Source of the DNA: Bradyrhizobium sp. AUGA SZCCT0158
GTDB lineage: Bacteria > Pseudomonadota > Alphaproteobacteria > Rhizobiales > Xanthobacteraceae
NCBI RefSeq assembly: GCF_018130065.1
Contig: NZ_JAFCME010000036.1
Coordinates: 1-54,510 of the forward strand
Reading direction: 5' to 3'
DNA length: 54,510 nt
Part shown: one piece after another, positions 24,799 through 34,140 of the stretch
Position numbering within the stretch: the first letter of the stretch is position 1
How the letters are laid out: every line of letters begins with the position of its first letter
Notes under the pieces: model-generated
The model's input: only the letters and a program-made list of their open reading frames with translations
Told to the model about the DNA's origin: nothing
Databases searched by the model: none
Position numbers and translations under genes: made by a program

Positions 24799-24855
24799 TT
24801 TGTTTTGACGCGTTTTCTTCACGCGAACCGGGAATCCACTTCGCTTGAAAACGCT
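24799..24855. repeat. Bradyrhizobium REP-like element, copy 2 (3' part)
   Basis: The string ttttgacgcgttttcttcac, then gcgaaccgggaatccacttc and gcttgaaaacgct, matches the 3' part of the element at 19840-19894 with only a few differences and in the same orientation. The palindromic 5' part is missing. It fills most of the bamA-lpxD gap. Confidence 0.8.
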
Positions 24856-24859
24856 ACGT

Positions 24860-27412
24860 TTAGAACGATGTGCCGCCGCCGAACCTGAATTCCTGCGTGC
24901 GGTCATTCTTACCCTTGGTGATCGGAACCGCATAGTCGAAGCGCAGCGGACCGAACGGTGACGCCCAGATCAAGCCGACACCGACCGAACTGCGGACGAC
25001 ATTGCCTTCGTCATACTGCAGGCCGAGGCAGGTGCCCGGCGTCGCCGGATTGGTCGTCGGCCGCACGCAGCCGGGAACGTTGACTTCACCGGTCTGCGCC
25101 CACGAGGTCGTGCCCCGGTAGTCAAACAGGCCGCCGGCGTCAGCATAGATCGCGCCCTTGAGCCCGACTTCCTTCGGCAAGAACCAGAACGGCATCTGCA
25201 ATTCCGCCGACGCGCCCCAATATTTGGTGCCACCGAGCGCGTCACCCGTACCGTAGGGGTTGATGTCGCGCGGGCCGATGCCGTTCGGCGCAAAGCCGCG
25301 GACCAGGTTCGGGCCCATCTGGAAGTGATCGAGCATGCGCAGCTGGTCGTTGCCGAGCTGGTTGAGCATGCCGCCCTGGAAACGGAGCAAGCCGACGATA
25401 TCGGCGACCAGCGGCGTGTAGTACTTCGCATCGATCGCGGACTTGACGTAGGAAACGTCGCCACCGATGCCGGCGAAGTCCTGCTTCCAGTCGACCAGCA
25501 AGCCGGTGGTCGGGTTCTTGTTGTTATCCAGGGTGTTGTAGTTCAGCGAATAGCCGACCGACGAGGTCAGGGTCCTGCCGCTCTGCAGCTCCTTGCGGAC
25601 CGGCAGCGAGGCTTCGCCGTCGCTGTAGCACCACAGACCGACGCCAGAGGCATCGGTAGCGCCCAGTGCGGTCGCGGCCGGCACACCGTTCAGATTCACC
25701 CAGGCCGGCGACGGGTTGAACGCCAGCAATCCGTTGTTCGGGTTGTTGTTACAGTTCGACAGCGAACTCGGCAGCTGGATTTCCTGCTGATAGATCGAAT
25801 AGCGCAGCTGCAAGGCCAGATCTTCGCGCAAGGTGAAGCCGAGGCGCGGGCTGAAGCCCATCGTCTTGGTTCCATACGAGATGTAGCTGTTGGCGAGTTG
25901 CTGGCGCTGGAACAGGTCGAGGCCGAGCGCGACGCGATAGTCCAGCAGATACGGCTCGACGAACGACAGCGAGTAACCACGCGCATACTGGCCATAGGTG
26001 ACCGCCGCCTTCGCGTACAGACCGCGGCCGAGGAAGTTGCGTTCCGAGATACTGACTTCGGCGAGCGCGCCGTCGGTGGTCGAATAGCCACCCGACACCG
26101 AGAAGTCGCCGGTCGACTTCTCGTCTATATCGACGATCAGGACCACACGGTCGCTGGACGACCCCGGCTCGGTGATGATCTTCACGGTCTTGAAGAAGTC
26201 GAGATTCTTCAGCCGGCGTTCGGCACGATCGACGAGCGCGCGATTGTAGGCGTCGCCTTCCGAAAGGTCGAACTCGCGGCGAATCACGTAGTCGCGGGTC
26301 CTGGTGTTGCCCCGGATATTGATGCGCTCGATATAGGTTCGCGGGCCTTCATCGATCGAGTACACGATCGAGACGGTGTGCTGTTCGAAATTGCGATCGC
26401 CGCGCGGACGCACGATGGCGAAGGCATAGCCGCGCCGCGAGGCTTCGATCTGCATTTCCTCGACGGACTTTTCGAGCGCCTCGGCATTGTAGAGCGATCC
26501 GACGCTGACACGCGAGAAGCTGCGCATCGAGTTCACATCGAGGGTTGCAATGCTGGTCTGGAAATCGACGGTGGCGACGCGGTATTGCTGCCCTTCCTCG
26601 ATCTTGAAGGTGACGAGGAAGCCTTTGCGCTCCGGATCGTATTCGGACAGCGCGGCCACCACTTGCACGTCGGCAAAGCCGTTCTTGAGATAGAATCGGC
26701 GGATCAGGTCACGGTCGGCCTCGACCCGGTCCGGATCGTAGACGTCGGCGCCGCCGAGGAAGCTCAAGAGGTTGGATTCGCGCGTCTTGATGACGTCCTT
26801 CAGCCGGTAGGACGAATAGAACCGATTGCCGATGAATTCGATGTTCTTGACGCCGGTCTTGCCGCCTTCGCTGATCGTGAAGATCAGGTCGACGCGGTTG
26901 TTCGGCTGTTCAATGATTTCCGGGGTGACGCTGACATCATAGCGGCCCGAGCGGCGGTAGATTTCAGCGATACGCTGGGCGTCCGACTGAACCATCGGGC
27001 GCGAAAACGTGCCGCGCGGCTTGGACTGGATTTCGGCCGAGAGCTGGTCGTCCTTGACCTTCTTGTTGCCCTCGAAGGCAATGCGCCCGATGACAGCGTT
27101 TTCGACCACGACCACGATGATCCGGCCGCCGGCCTGATTGATTCGCACGTCCTGGAACAGGCCGGTTTCGATCAGCGCCTTCAGGCCGTCATCGATTTGG
27201 GCCTGCCCGAGGCGGCCGCCGGGTCCCGGCTTGAAATAGGAGCGAATGGTCTCGATTTCGACGCGCCGATTCCCTTCCACGGAGATCGAAGCCACCGTCT
27301 GGGCAGCAGCCGGCGCAGCAAAAAGCACCCCCGCCACCGTGGCAGCCACCGGCACGGCGAACATGATCGAGGCGGCCAACAAGCCCCCCCGCACTCGCAT
27401 TCCAAACATCAT
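24860..27412 (-). CDS. bamA: Outer membrane assembly factor BamA
   Basis: BamA folds and inserts beta-barrel proteins into the outer membrane. The chosen ATG at 27412 gives 850 residues with a signal peptide (MMFGMRVRGGLLAASIMFAV, cleavage after AAPAAAQ). Five POTRA domains follow, with visible starts at ASISVEGNRRVEIETI, IGRIAFEGNKKVKDDQL, GVKNIEFIGNRFYSSYRLK, YRVATVDFQTSIATLDV and YIERINIRGNTRTRDYVIR. The C-terminal barrel contains NLVRGFAPNGIGPRD (the conserved VRGF loop) and ends FGGGTSF with the terminal Phe. The frame reaches the rseP stop at 27589, but a start there would place about 60 non-signal residues before the signal peptide. rseP, bamA and lpxD share a strand, a common arrangement in proteobacteria. 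Confidence 0.96.
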   Translation of the reverse strand: MMFGMRVRGGLLAASIMFAVPVAATVAGVLFAAPAAAQTVASISVEGNRRVEIETIRSYFKPGPGGRLGQAQIDDGLKALIETGLFQDVRINQAGGRIIVVVVENAVIGRIAFEGNKKVKDDQLSAEIQSKPRGTFSRPMVQSDAQRIAEIYRRSGRYDVSVTPEIIEQPNNRVDLIFTISEGGKTGVKNIEFIGNRFYSSYRLKDVIKTRESNLLSFLGGADVYDPDRVEADRDLIRRFYLKNGFADVQVVAALSEYDPERKGFLVTFKIEEGQQYRVATVDFQTSIATLDVNSMRSFSRVSVGSLYNAEALEKSVEEMQIEASRRGYAFAIVRPRGDRNFEQHTVSIVYSIDEGPRTYIERINIRGNTRTRDYVIRREFDLSEGDAYNRALVDRAERRLKNLDFFKTVKIITEPGSSSDRVVLIVDIDEKSTGDFSVSGGYSTTDGALAEVSISERNFLGRGLYAKAAVTYGQYARGYSLSFVEPYLLDYRVALGLDLFQRQQLANSYISYGTKTMGFSPRLGFTLREDLALQLRYSIYQQEIQLPSSLSNCNNNPNNGLLAFNPSPAWVNLNGVPAATALGATDASGVGLWCYSDGEASLPVRKELQSGRTLTSSVGYSLNYNTLDNNKNPTTGLLVDWKQDFAGIGGDVSYVKSAIDAKYYTPLVADIVGLLRFQGGMLNQLGNDQLRMLDHFQMGPNLVRGFAPNGIGPRDINPYGTGDALGGTKYWGASAELQMPFWFLPKEVGLKGAIYADAGGLFDYRGTTSWAQTGEVNVPGCVRPTTNPATPGTCLGLQYDEGNVVRSSVGVGLIWASPFGPLRFDYAVPITKGKNDRTQEFRFGGGTSF

Positions 27413-27585
27413 GCGCCAAGCGCCCTTGTCATTCTTGTGCTGGCCCGCACCCCCACGAACCAGCAGATTCCCATTTTCCGCATGTCTTGTAGCCAATTTC
27501 CCCAAGGCGGCAAACGGAACATCGCTCCGCAATTCCATTTTCATTCCAAGACGTTGCCGATGGGCAACGCCACAAAAAAGCCGCT

Positions 27586-28737
27586 TCACGATGCCGCCAG
27601 ATGCAGGATGTCGTTATAGGTCGCAAACACCATCAGCATCAGCACCAAACCCAGTCCGATCCGGAACCCCATCTCCTGAGCCCGATTCGACAGCGGGCGT
27701 CCCCGGACCGTCTCCACGGCATAGAACAAAAGATGACCGCCATCGAGCAGCGGAACCGGGAACAGGTTCAACAGGCCGATCGAGATCGACAGCACCGCTG
27801 CAAGGTGCACCAGCGCGGTAAAGCCGATGGTGGCCACCTGCCCCGAAATCTGGGCAATCCGAATCGGGCCACCGACCTGGTCGGCTGCTTCCCGGCCGGT
27901 AAAGACGCCGCCGATATAGGCCAGCGTGCGATCGATCACGAACCAGGTTTCCTTGACGCCGAGCCACATCGCGGTTGCCGGATCGACCCGTTCGGTCACG
28001 ACATCGCCCGGCGCGGTCGCGCGGGTGATGCCCAAAACGCCGAGCCGGTGGGCGTTGCCGAACGGATCCTTTACTTCGCGCTGCTCCGGCGTGCCCTTCA
28101 TTTGCAGCGTGGCATCGCCGCGCTTGATGGTGAAGTTCAGCTGAACGCCGGCATTGACGCCAACGACGCGCTGCATGTCGGAGAAGCTGCCGATGGTCTT
28201 GCCGTCGATCGCGGTGACGATGTCGCCGACCTGAAAACCCGCCTTCGCAGCGGCGCTGTTGGCTTCGATCTTGTCGACGCGCGCGGTCGTGCTCGGCTTG
28301 CCGAAGAAGGTGAACAGGCAGGTGAAGATCACGATCGCCAGGATGAAATTCGCGATCGGTCCGGCGGCAACGATCGCCGCGCGCGGACCGACTTTCTTGT
28401 GGTGGAAGCTGCCTGCCTGCTCTTCCGCGCTCATGCTGGCAAGCGCCTCGGTCGAGGGCGTTGACGCTTCGGTGTCGTCACCGAAGAACTTCACATAGCC
28501 GCCGAGCGGGATCGCCGAGATTTTCCAGCGGGTGCCGTGGCGGTCGTTGAACCCTGCAAGCTCCGGCCCGAAACCGAGCGAGAACGTCAACACCTTCACG
28601 CCGCACCAGCGGGCGACCAGGAAATGGCCGAGCTCGTGGAAGAAAACAACGATGGTCAGGACGAACAGGAAGGGAATGATGTAGCCGATGAGCCCACTGC
28701 TCAACGTATTGAAACTATGTAGAAAAAACTCAGTCAT
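27586..28737 (-). CDS. rseP: Site-2 protease RseP
   Basis: RseP is an inner-membrane zinc protease that cuts substrates within the membrane, such as anti-sigma factors and leftover signal peptides. In the 383-residue protein the HExxH motif is HELGH at 34-38 in VVFFHELGHFLVARWCG, and the second zinc ligand lies in FPVPLLDGGHLLF (LDGG 331-334). A PDZ domain occupies about 120-210 (AGFQVGDIVTAIDGKTIGSF). Four membrane spans are visible. Only one clear PDZ is seen, compared with two in E. coli. The anti-sigma substrate is not in the window. The gene lies between dxr (42-base gap) and bamA, as in many proteobacteria. Confidence 0.96.
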   Translation of the reverse strand: MTEFFLHSFNTLSSGLIGYIIPFLFVLTIVVFFHELGHFLVARWCGVKVLTFSLGFGPELAGFNDRHGTRWKISAIPLGGYVKFFGDDTEASTPSTEALASMSAEEQAGSFHHKKVGPRAAIVAAGPIANFILAIVIFTCLFTFFGKPSTTARVDKIEANSAAAKAGFQVGDIVTAIDGKTIGSFSDMQRVVGVNAGVQLNFTIKRGDATLQMKGTPEQREVKDPFGNAHRLGVLGITRATAPGDVVTERVDPATAMWLGVKETWFVIDRTLAYIGGVFTGREAADQVGGPIRIAQISGQVATIGFTALVHLAAVLSISIGLLNLFPVPLLDGGHLLFYAVETVRGRPLSNRAQEMGFRIGLGLVLMLMVFATYNDILHLAAS

Positions 28738-28779
28738 TCGATTCCCCTCGCGCGAGCCTAAGGCTGCGCCCCCAACCCT

Positions 28780-30003
28780 CTAGGATGCCTTTAAGGCAAT
28801 TTGAGGCAATAGGGAGGCAGCTTTATTTCGCGCATTATGGTCAACGGAAATCGCATCATCCGCCGAGCTCAAAGGCGCCAGGTTTCCGGAGCGGACCCAG
28901 TCGTTCATGGTCGCCTCGACCAGCCGTGCGATCGCCCCGAATCTGATCTTGCCGGCGATGAAGGCTGCCACCGCCACCTCATTGGCGGCGTTGAACACCG
29001 TGGTCAAACCGCCGCTGGCGCGCAGCGCGTCGTAGGCCAGCCGCAAGCCGGGAAATCGCTCGAAATCCGGTGCCTCGAAGGTCAGCTGGCCGATTTTGGC
29101 GAGATCCAGCCGCGCCGAGGGACCGACGATTCGATCGGGCCAGCCGAGGCAATGGGCGATCGGGATGCGCATGTCAGGCGCGCCGAGCTGGGCCACCACC
29201 GAACGGTCGGAGAATTCGACCATGCCGTGGATGATCGACTGCGGATGTACGAGCACATCGATCTCGTCGGGCGTCAGCGCGAACAAATACGACGCCTCGA
29301 TCACTTCGAGCCCCTTGTTCATCATCGACGCCGAATCGATGGTGATCTTCTGGCCCATGCTCCAGTTCGGATGCTTCAGCGCCTGCGCCAGCGTCGCCTG
29401 CTCGATGTCGGTAGAGGTCCAGGTGCGGAACGGCCCGCCCGACGCGGTGATGATCACGCGCACAAGCTCGTCACGGTTGCCGGAACTGAGCGCCTGAAAC
29501 AGCGCATTATGCTCGGAATCCGCAGGCAGAATGCAGGCGCCTGCCTTGGCGGCGCGCTGCATGAAGAAATCGCCGGCGCAGACCAGGCACTCCTTGTTGG
29601 CAAGCGCGACCGCCGCCCCGCGGTCAACAGCGGCGAGCGCCGGCTTCAGCCCGGCGGCGCCGCTGACGGCGGCCATCACCCAGTCGGCCGGGCGCGCCGC
29701 GGCCTCGATGATCGCGCTCTCGCCGGCGCCGCATTCGGTCCGCGTGCCGGCCAGCGCTTCCTTCAATGCGCCGAGTTTGGTGGGGTCGGCGACCGCCGCA
29801 AAGCGCGCGCCGAATTCTCGTGCCAGTTTGGCGAGCCCCTCGACATTGCCATTGGCGGTCAGCGCCTCGACCTGGTAGCGGGCGCGGTCGCCGCGCAGCA
29901 AATCCATGGTGCTGTCGCCAATGGAACCGGTGGCGCCCAGCACTGTGACGGTGCGCGCGGCGGATGCCGCGGCCTTGTTATTACGCAATGGAACCGCGCT
30001 CAT
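28780..30003 (-). CDS. dxr: 1-deoxy-D-xylulose 5-phosphate reductoisomerase
   Basis: Dxr converts DXP to MEP, the first committed step of the non-mevalonate isoprenoid pathway that feeds undecaprenyl diphosphate made by UppS next door. The 407-residue protein has the NADPH motif GATGSIG at 23-29, the metal and substrate loop CILPADSEHNALFQAL near 155, ITASGGPFR, then HPNWSMGQKITIDSASMMNK, and the C-terminal helical domain. The start follows cdsA by four bases, so translation is probably coupled. Length and motifs are standard. Confidence 0.97.
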   Translation of the reverse strand: MSAVPLRNNKAAASAARTVTVLGATGSIGDSTMDLLRGDRARYQVEALTANGNVEGLAKLAREFGARFAAVADPTKLGALKEALAGTRTECGAGESAIIEAAARPADWVMAAVSGAAGLKPALAAVDRGAAVALANKECLVCAGDFFMQRAAKAGACILPADSEHNALFQALSSGNRDELVRVIITASGGPFRTWTSTDIEQATLAQALKHPNWSMGQKITIDSASMMNKGLEVIEASYLFALTPDEIDVLVHPQSIIHGMVEFSDRSVVAQLGAPDMRIPIAHCLGWPDRIVGPSARLDLAKIGQLTFEAPDFERFPGLRLAYDALRASGGLTTVFNAANEVAVAAFIAGKIRFGAIARLVEATMNDWVRSGNLAPLSSADDAISVDHNARNKAASLLPQIALKAS

Positions 30004-30007
30004 TTTT

Positions 30008-30856
30008 TCACCAAATCATAAGACCGCGGCCAACGCCATCGGCGCCGCCCCGGAGGAAACCGATCAGCGCCGCCACCGCGACAGCTGCAACAAATCCGTC
30101 CAGGCGATCCAGCAGCCCGCCATGGCCGGGAATGATCTGGCTGGAATCCTTGACGCCAAAGCGCCGTTTTACCGCAGATTCAAAGAGATCGCCGAGTTGA
30201 GAAACCACCGAAAGAACGCCTGATATCATCAACAGCGGTCCGATTTTCCCGAGATCCAGCACCGCGAATATACCGGCCACGGCAAGACTTGCGACAAAGC
30301 CGCCAAGGGCGCCGGCCCAGGTCTTTTTGGGGCTGACGCGCGGCCAGAGTTTTGGGCCGCCGATGCCGCGGCCGGCGAAGTAGCCGCCGCTATCGGTCAC
30401 CCACACGATGACCAGCAGGAAGATCAGAGCGATAAAACCCTTCACGGGATCGAGCCGCAGCAGGACAGACGCGACCTCCGCTACCGCCGCATAGCAAAAT
30501 CCCGCAGCGCTCCAGTTTCGCTGCGCCGGCGTGATCAGGAAGACCGCCACCAGGCCGACAGCCAGCACCGCCAGCGCAACATCGATCCGCCCGATGGCGA
30601 GACAAAGCCCCGCCACGGCCAGCGCGACAATACCTGTTGCGACCACGCGCTTGTCAGCCGCGCAGCCCACCACCATCAGCCATTCGACATAGAGGCCGAT
30701 CGCGACCGCCGTCACCAGTGCGGCCCAAAACCAGCCGCCGGCATAGGCGATGGCGACGGCGAGCGGAATCAGCACGGCGGCTGCAATGATGCGCGTCGAG
30801 AGGTTGCGCGTATCCTGTTCGGCAGCGGCCGCCGGCGCGGCCTTGCCCTCGGTCAC
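30008..30856 (-). CDS. cdsA: Phosphatidate cytidylyltransferase
   Basis: CdsA makes CDP-diacylglycerol from phosphatidate and CTP, the branch point of phospholipid synthesis. The 282-residue membrane protein has about eight hydrophobic helices and a perfect family signature, SAVKRRFGVKDSSQIIPGHG continuing into GLLDRLD, near residue 230. RVSPKKTWAGALGG near 165 is also typical. The start overlaps the uppS stop by four bases (GTGA). Sitting between uppS and dxr, it is in the usual isoprenoid/lipid operon. Confidence 0.97.
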   Translation of the reverse strand: MTEGKAAPAAAAEQDTRNLSTRIIAAAVLIPLAVAIAYAGGWFWAALVTAVAIGLYVEWLMVVGCAADKRVVATGIVALAVAGLCLAIGRIDVALAVLAVGLVAVFLITPAQRNWSAAGFCYAAVAEVASVLLRLDPVKGFIALIFLLVIVWVTDSGGYFAGRGIGGPKLWPRVSPKKTWAGALGGFVASLAVAGIFAVLDLGKIGPLLMISGVLSVVSQLGDLFESAVKRRFGVKDSSQIIPGHGGLLDRLDGFVAAVAVAALIGFLRGGADGVGRGLMIW

Positions 30857-31608
30857 GATCCGGTTTTCGCGGCCAGACCGCCGAAACGGCGCTCCCGTCT
30901 GGCATATTCTGCGATAGCGCTTTCAAGTGCCGCCTTGTCGAAATCCGGCCAGTGGATCGGCACGAAGACGAGTTCGCTGTAGGCCGCCTGCCACATCAGG
31001 AAGTTCGACAACCGCTGCTCGCCGCTGGTGCGGATGATCAGGTCGGGATCGGGAATATCCGGCGCGTCGAGATATTGGCCGAGCGTGTCTGTGTCGATCG
31101 ATGCGGGATCGCGCTTGCCTTCGGCCACTTCGCGCGCCAGCCGTTGCACCGCGTTGGCGATTTCCTGGCGCGACCCGTAATTGAAAGCGACGACGAGATT
31201 GAGCTTGGTGTTGGCCCGCGTCAGTTCCTCGGCCTCGTTCAGGAGCGCGCAGATGTCCGGCTCCAGTCCTTCGCGCTCGCCGATCACGCGCACCCTCACC
31301 CCGTCGCGGTGCAGGGTCGCCAGATCGTTGCGGATGAAGCGACGCAGCAATCCGAACAGGTCGCCGATTTCGGTCGCCGGTCGCGACCAGTTCTCGGAGC
31401 TGAACGAGAAGATGGTCAGATAGACCACCCCGAGTTCATGGGCGGCACGAACGACGCGGCGCAGCGCATCAACACCGCGGCGATGGCCCTCCGCGCGCGG
31501 CAATCCCCGCGCGGCCGCCCAGCGCCCGTTGCCGTCCATGATGATCGCCACGTGCAAGGGACCGGTTCGATCCGGTCCTTCGGTTGCGGGGGCGGCGGCG
31601 TTCGGCAT
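30853..31608 (-). CDS. uppS: Undecaprenyl diphosphate synthase
   Basis: UppS condenses farnesyl-PP with isopentenyl-PP to form the C55 carrier for peptidoglycan and O-antigen. The 251-residue protein has the catalytic Asp25 in IIMDGNGRWAAARGLPRAEG (around 22-41), FSFSSENWSRP, and the RTSGEQRLSNFLMWQAAYSE signature near 200. The start is the MPNAAAPATEG ATG. frr lies 57 bases upstream on the same strand, the common frr-uppS-cdsA order. Confidence 0.97.
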   Translation of the reverse strand: MPNAAAPATEGPDRTGPLHVAIIMDGNGRWAAARGLPRAEGHRRGVDALRRVVRAAHELGVVYLTIFSFSSENWSRPATEIGDLFGLLRRFIRNDLATLHRDGVRVRVIGEREGLEPDICALLNEAEELTRANTKLNLVVAFNYGSRQEIANAVQRLAREVAEGKRDPASIDTDTLGQYLDAPDIPDPDLIIRTSGEQRLSNFLMWQAAYSELVFVPIHWPDFDKAALESAIAEYARRERRFGGLAAKTGS

Positions 31609-31665
31609 CGTTAAAGTTCCAGGACCAGTCCTAAAGTCTCGGTCTCAAGTTTCGATCTTAAGGCC

Positions 31666-32229
31666 TTAAACGGTAAGGATTTCCTTTTCCTTCGCCGCCA
31701 GCAATTGATCGATCTCGGAAATCATCCCGTCGGTCGCCTTTTGCACGTCATTGGCCAAGCGCGCCTGGTCGTCCTCGGAGATTTCGTGGTTCTTCTCGAG
31801 CTTCTTGACCGTATCGAGCCCGTCGCGGCGGACGTGCCGGACCGCAACCTTGGCCGCTTCGGCGTATTTATGCGCGACTTTGACCAGTTCCTTGCGGCGT
31901 TCCTCGTTGAGTTCCGGAATCCGAAGGCGCAGCACCTGCCCTTCGGTCGCGGGGCTCAGGCCGAGGTTGGAGTCGACGATCGCCTTCTCCACGGCCTTGA
32001 CCATGGATTTGTCCCAAACCTGGACGGAAAGCAGCCGCGGTTCGGGCACGCTGACGGTTGCGAGCTGATTGAGCGGCATGTGCGTGCCGTAGGCATCGAC
32101 CTGGACCGGCTCCAGCATGGACGCGGCCGCACGACCGGTGCGCAAACCGCCCAGTTCATGCTTGAGCGCCTGGGTGGCACCCTGCATGCGGCGTTTCAAT
32201 TCGTTGATGTCAAAACCAGGTGTGGGCAT
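31666..32229 (-). CDS. frr: Ribosome recycling factor
   Basis: RRF splits post-termination ribosomes together with EF-G. The 187-residue length and sequence fit the family: ELKRRMQGATQALKHELGGL near the N terminus, LRTGRAAASMLEPVQVDAYG, the RIPELNEERRKELVKVAHKY helix and a C-terminal DQLLAAKEKEILTV. The start is MPTPGFDINEL, with GAGGGGAG in the leader. It follows pyrH by 71 bases. Confidence 0.97.
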   Translation of the reverse strand: MPTPGFDINELKRRMQGATQALKHELGGLRTGRAAASMLEPVQVDAYGTHMPLNQLATVSVPEPRLLSVQVWDKSMVKAVEKAIVDSNLGLSPATEGQVLRLRIPELNEERRKELVKVAHKYAEAAKVAVRHVRRDGLDTVKKLEKNHEISEDDQARLANDVQKATDGMISEIDQLLAAKEKEILTV

Positions 32230-32300
32230 AACGCTCTCCCCTCCTCAGAAAACCATTCGCCGGCATTATCAGGCCCGCGGTTCGACGTGGCGCGGGCCTG

Positions 32301-33017
32301 TCAGCCGGCGACCACCGTGCCGTGGCCGGTACCGCGCAGGATCGCACCAATCGAACCGGGTTCGGCGATCGAGAATACGATGATAGGCAGCGCAGTCTCG
32401 CGGGCAAGCGCGAATGCGGTCGCATCCATCACCTTGTAGCCACCTTCAATGGCCTGCGAATGCGTCAGGCGGTCGAAACGCTTGGCCGACGGGTCTTTCT
32501 TGGGATCGGCGCTGTAGACACCGTCGACATTGGTGGCCTTCAGCACTGCCTGCGCCCCGATCTCGGCCGCCCGCAGCACCGCCGTGGTATCGGTGGTGAA
32601 GAATGGATTGCCGGTTCCGCCGCCGAGCAGGACGATACGGCCCTCGGCGAGGTATTTGTGCGCCGCACCGCGGGTGAACAGTTCGGAGATTTCAGGCATC
32701 ACGAACGCCGACAGGGTTCGCGCCGGCGTCCCCTTGCGTTCGATGGCCGCCTCGACCGCAAGGCAGTTCATCATGGTGGCGAGCATGCCCATGGTGTCGC
32801 CGGTCGGGCGCGACACGCCGCGCGAGGATACCTCGACGCCGCGAACGATGTTGCCGCCGCCGACCACCACCGCCACCTCAACCCCGAGCTGGCGCGCGGC
32901 GATCAAATCGTCGGCGATACGGTCCACGGTAGGCTGGTCGATGCCGAAGGACTGGCTGCCGGCGAGATATTCGCCCGAGATCTTGATCACGACGCGACGA
33001 TAGACCGGCTCTGCCAT
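32301..33017 (-). CDS. pyrH: UMP kinase
   Basis: PyrH phosphorylates UMP to UDP, feeding RNA, DNA and UDP-sugar synthesis, including lipid A precursors made downstream. In the 238-residue amino-acid-kinase-fold protein, RVVIKISGEYLAGSQSFGID carries the ATP-site Lys, VVVGGGNIVRG is the glycine-rich loop, and RPTGDTMGMLATMMNCLAVE matches the family signature. The C-terminal VFSIAEPGSIGAILRG is typical. It lies between tsf and frr, a conserved order. Confidence 0.97.
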   Translation of the reverse strand: MAEPVYRRVVIKISGEYLAGSQSFGIDQPTVDRIADDLIAARQLGVEVAVVVGGGNIVRGVEVSSRGVSRPTGDTMGMLATMMNCLAVEAAIERKGTPARTLSAFVMPEISELFTRGAAHKYLAEGRIVLLGGGTGNPFFTTDTTAVLRAAEIGAQAVLKATNVDGVYSADPKKDPSAKRFDRLTHSQAIEGGYKVMDATAFALARETALPIIVFSIAEPGSIGAILRGTGHGTVVAG

Positions 33018-33087
33018 AGCTTGTCGCTTCCTTCATTCCGCGCAGGCATCTTCCGGCGCAATGGCGCCGGAAGATTGTCGACCGCGG

Positions 33088-34011
33088 TTACTTTTTGCCG
33101 CTGGCCGCCGCGACTTCGGCTGCGAAGTCGGATTCCTGCTTTTCGATTCCCTCGCCGAGAGCATAGCGCACAAACGCAGTAATTTTCACAGGCGCGCCGA
33201 CCTTGCCCTCGGCTTCCTTCACGGCCTGCGCCACCGACTTGCCGGTGTCATGGATGAACGCCTGCTCCAGCAGGCAGACTTCCTTGTAATAGGTCTTCAG
33301 ACCGGACTCGACGATCTTCTCGATCACGTTCTCCGGCTTACCCTGCTGGCGATACTTGTCGGCCAGCACGTCCTTTTCCCGCTTCACGGTTTCCGGGTCG
33401 AGGCCGGACGGATCGAGCGCCTGCGGATTGGTCGCGGCAACGTGCATCGCGAGCTGGCGGCCGAGCGCCGCGAGCTCATCGGTCTTGCCGGTCGATTCGA
33501 GCGCCACCAGCACGCCCATCTTGCCGGCGTTGTCGATGACAGCGCCGTGGATGTAGCTCGCCACCACGCCATTGGCGACCTCGAGCAACGCCGCACGGCG
33601 CAGCGACATGTTCTCGCCGATGGTGGCGATCGCATCCGAAATCGCGGTCTCGACGGTGAAGTCGCCGACTTTCGCAGCCTTGATCGTTTCGACGTCGGCG
33701 CCGACGCGAAGCGCGACCTGCGCGACCATCTTGACGAGGCCCTGGAACTGTTCGTTGCGGGCGACGAAATCGGTCTCCGAATTGACTTCGACGACGACGC
33801 CCTTGTTGCCCGACGTCATCGCGCCGATCAGACCTTCGGCTGCGACGCGGCCGGCCTTCTTCGCGGCCTTGGACAAGCCCTTCTTGCGCAGCCAATCCTG
33901 CGCTTCCTGCATGTTGCCCGCGGTTTCGGTGAGCGCAGCCTTGCAGTCCATCATGCCTGCGCCGGTCGACTCGCGCAGTTCCTTGACCATCGCCGCAGTG
34001 ATCGTTGCCAT
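33088..34011 (-). CDS. tsf: Elongation factor Ts
   Basis: EF-Ts exchanges GDP on EF-Tu. The 307-residue protein starts MATITAAMVKELRESTGAGM; the UBA-like N-terminal domain carries MMDCKAALTETAGNMQEAQD and the EF-Tu contact TDFVARNEQF follows at about 80. Two core subdomains and the dimerisation coil are complete to FAAEVAAASGKK. It follows rpsB by 129 bases that include a hairpin. Confidence 0.97.
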   Translation of the reverse strand: MATITAAMVKELRESTGAGMMDCKAALTETAGNMQEAQDWLRKKGLSKAAKKAGRVAAEGLIGAMTSGNKGVVVEVNSETDFVARNEQFQGLVKMVAQVALRVGADVETIKAAKVGDFTVETAISDAIATIGENMSLRRAALLEVANGVVASYIHGAVIDNAGKMGVLVALESTGKTDELAALGRQLAMHVAATNPQALDPSGLDPETVKREKDVLADKYRQQGKPENVIEKIVESGLKTYYKEVCLLEQAFIHDTGKSVAQAVKEAEGKVGAPVKITAFVRYALGEGIEKQESDFAAEVAAASGKK

Positions 34012-34108
34012 CGTTGAATGTCCTTCTTGCCTGTTAGCCGCAAGCGCGGCGCGCCTTGCGCCGTGCCGCCATCAGCTACAGGAATGCCGTAACAGGGAAA
34101 TCAAACCG

Positions 34109-34128
34109 GTGGCCGGAAGGCCGGCCAC
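34109..34128 (-). terminator. Hairpin between rpsB and tsf (possible attenuator)
   Basis: An 8-bp perfect GC-rich stem (gtggccgg / ccggccac, 4-base loop) lies 13 bases after the rpsB stop codon on the minus strand. The following tract ggtttgattt is only weakly U-rich, so it probably gives partial termination or mRNA protection rather than full stop. A hairpin at this place would set the S2:EF-Ts ratio. Confidence 0.5.
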
Positions 34129-34140
34129 GCGGCGTTACAA

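Noticed and set aside
27541..27590. Hairpin gttgcc/ggcaac near the rseP-bamA junction as a terminator
   Set aside because: The T-run precedes the stem on the minus strand, so it cannot act as an intrinsic terminator for rseP.
25325..27619. 764-codon plus-strand ORF opposite bamA
   Set aside because: Antisense shadow of bamA; the bamA frame carries the POTRA and barrel motifs.
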